This document shows positions 63,179 to 64,000 of a DNA stretch of 64,000 bases, piece after piece. Each line of letters begins with the position of its first letter. Position 1 is the first letter of the stretch. A program made the position numbers and the translations under genes. The DNA comes from an uncultured Eggerthella sp. (GTDB lineage: Bacteria; Actinomycetota; Coriobacteriia; Coriobacteriales; Eggerthellaceae): positions 1-64,000 of the forward strand of contig UQLU01000002.1 in assembly GCA_900542065.1 (NCBI GenBank), given 5' to 3'. The notes under the pieces were generated by a model that was not told the origin of the DNA, ran no database searches, and saw nothing but the letters and a program-made list of their open reading frames with translations.

Positions 63179-64000
63179 TTAAGAACGCAAGCGTCCGCGA
63201 ACCTCTAGCACATGCGCAATAACCTTAGTTGCGCCTTCTCCCACATGAAGCCTTCCTGCTTCATACAAAATATTGCCATTAACCATAGTCATAACTACAT
63301 CGCTATTGCTTGCCGATCCTAGCAACGCCGTAACAGGGTCTGTTGTTGGAGTTTGGTGAGAGCCAGACAAATCGATAGCAATAATGTCTGCCAGTTTACC
63401 AATTTCCAATGAACCAATTTTGTCATCAAGGCGCAAAACTTCCGCAGCACGAAGCGTTGCCATTTCAAGCAGCGTTTGTGGATTAAGGAATTCACGACTT
63501 AATGCGCGCTGGACCATAAGCTCAAAACGCATTTCAGCAAACATATCCAGATAGTTCACCGAACCAGGAGCACCGGTACCCAGGCCAATACGCAAACCAG
63601 AGCGTAAATACTCACTTACAGGAGCAACGCCCATGCCCAGCTGAGCATTAAGACTTGGGCATGTTGCAACTGCAACATCGTAATCACGCAAATGACGAAT
63701 ATCATCTTCAGAAACATTTACGCCATAAACTATCATTACGTTTTCAGCTTCAAACAAGCCCCAGTTCAGTACATAATTAACGGGAGTTACCGCCGTTGGC
63801 AACCAAGGGGGAACTTCCACAAATCCACGATGATCGACCGTGCTATCGAGACCTGCCGTTGCACCGTCCTTTACAAAACGGAGCTCTTCATTGCTGCCTG
63901 CAAGTTTCATAGCAATAGGCAAGTTATTATGCTCTGCCGCATATTTTGCAGCGCTGCGATACAGCTCAGGATGGCATTCATATACGGGATCGGGCGCAAT
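63179..64000 (-). CDS. amidohydrolase-family protein lacking catalytic residues (partial)
   Basis: The reading frame is open to the right edge (26 codons beyond the first internal start), so this is the C-terminal 273 residues of a longer protein. It aligns by eye with nucleoside/aminofutalosine-type deaminases of the amidohydrolase superfamily. The usual HLAE, AHC/VHC, and GTDS-x-x-S-N motifs read MKLAGS, VYGVNV and GTGAPGSV, so the metal-binding His and Asp and the substrate-binding His and Glu are gone. The N-terminal HxH lies outside the window. The C-terminal LGSLEIGKLADIIAID block is intact, showing a well-folded, maintained protein. Confidence 0.8.
   Translation of the reverse strand: MAPDPVYECHPELYRSAAKYAAEHNNLPIAMKLAGSNEELRFVKDGATAGLDSTVDHRGFVEVPPWLPTAVTPVNYVLNWGLFEAENVMIVYGVNVSEDDIRHLRDYDVAVATCPSLNAQLGMGVAPVSEYLRSGLRIGLGTGAPGSVNYLDMFAEMRFELMVQRALSREFLNPQTLLEMATLRAAEVLRLDDKIGSLEIGKLADIIAIDLSGSHQTPTTDPVTALLGSASNSDVVMTMVNGNILYEAGRLHVGEGATKVIAHVLEVRGRLRS

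Overview
The window is a stretch of actinobacterial chromosome, most likely from the class Coriobacteriia, family Eggerthellaceae. The evidence is anaerobic respiratory gene content (two complex molybdoenzyme operons with TorD chaperones and Tat signals), molybdenum-cofactor genes, a C-P lyase operon that ends in a PHP phosphodiesterase of the kind characterised in Eggerthella lenta, and groESL under a CIRCE operator. G+C looks moderate by eye (mid-40s per cent), low for that family. No species is assigned. Nearly all genes lie on the minus strand; the main plus-strand block is the ferredoxin/mob/mod/moa region at 11-20 kb.

Layout. 1-0.35 kb: 5' end of a 16S rRNA gene with its promoter and phased A-tracts. 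0.5-5.7 kb: molybdoenzyme operon 1 (catalytic subunit, FeS subunit, NrfD anchor, TorD chaperone). 6-10.8 kb: operon 2, a DmsABC-type reductase plus TorD. 11-23 kb: polyferredoxin, moaE-like gene, mobB-mobA fusion, modE, modABC, moaA, moaC, moaB, moeA and an FmdE-family gene. 23-27.1 kb: recR, ybaB, dnaX, dedA. 27.1-31.7 kb: SRP RNA, folC, an LCP-family protein, murA. 31.9-33.6 kb: tsf and rpsB. 34-38.6 kb: NhaC-family antiporter, CoA-transferase, NYN-domain protein, rlmB, tRNA-Gln. 38.7-49.9 kb: phnDCEEGHIJK-ML plus the PHP gene. 50.5-52.7 kb: SpoU-type rRNA methylase, AEC permease. 52.9-55.7 kb: MspI-like restriction-modification pair. 56-58.3 kb: groESL. 58.5-64 kb: MFS permease, hypB, hypA, tatC, a tatA/B gene, a small membrane protein and a partial amidohydrolase-family gene.

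The parts fit together. ModABC imports molybdate; MoaA, MoaC, MoaE, MoaB, MoeA and MobBA build the cofactor; TorD proteins load it; TatC and TatA/B export the folded catalytic subunits. A shared palindrome (ATTATTCT-N6-AGAATAAT) lies upstream of operon 1, between operon 2 and the ferredoxin gene, in the modA promoter and upstream of moeA, which suggests one regulator for the whole molybdenum programme.

The least explained signals are: (i) a roughly 165-nt element present twice (downstream of moaC and of folC) with conserved core sequence and stems that are kept while their bases change, which looks like an undescribed structured RNA or structured mobile repeat; (ii) an amidohydrolase-fold protein at the right edge lacking every catalytic and metal-binding residue visible here; (iii) a doubly structured spacer between phnK and phnM; (iv) a 30-bp perfect inverted repeat upstream of phnD; (v) a ModB permease carrying a secreted-side N-terminal domain of about 190 residues. 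No CRISPR array, transposase or integrase was seen.
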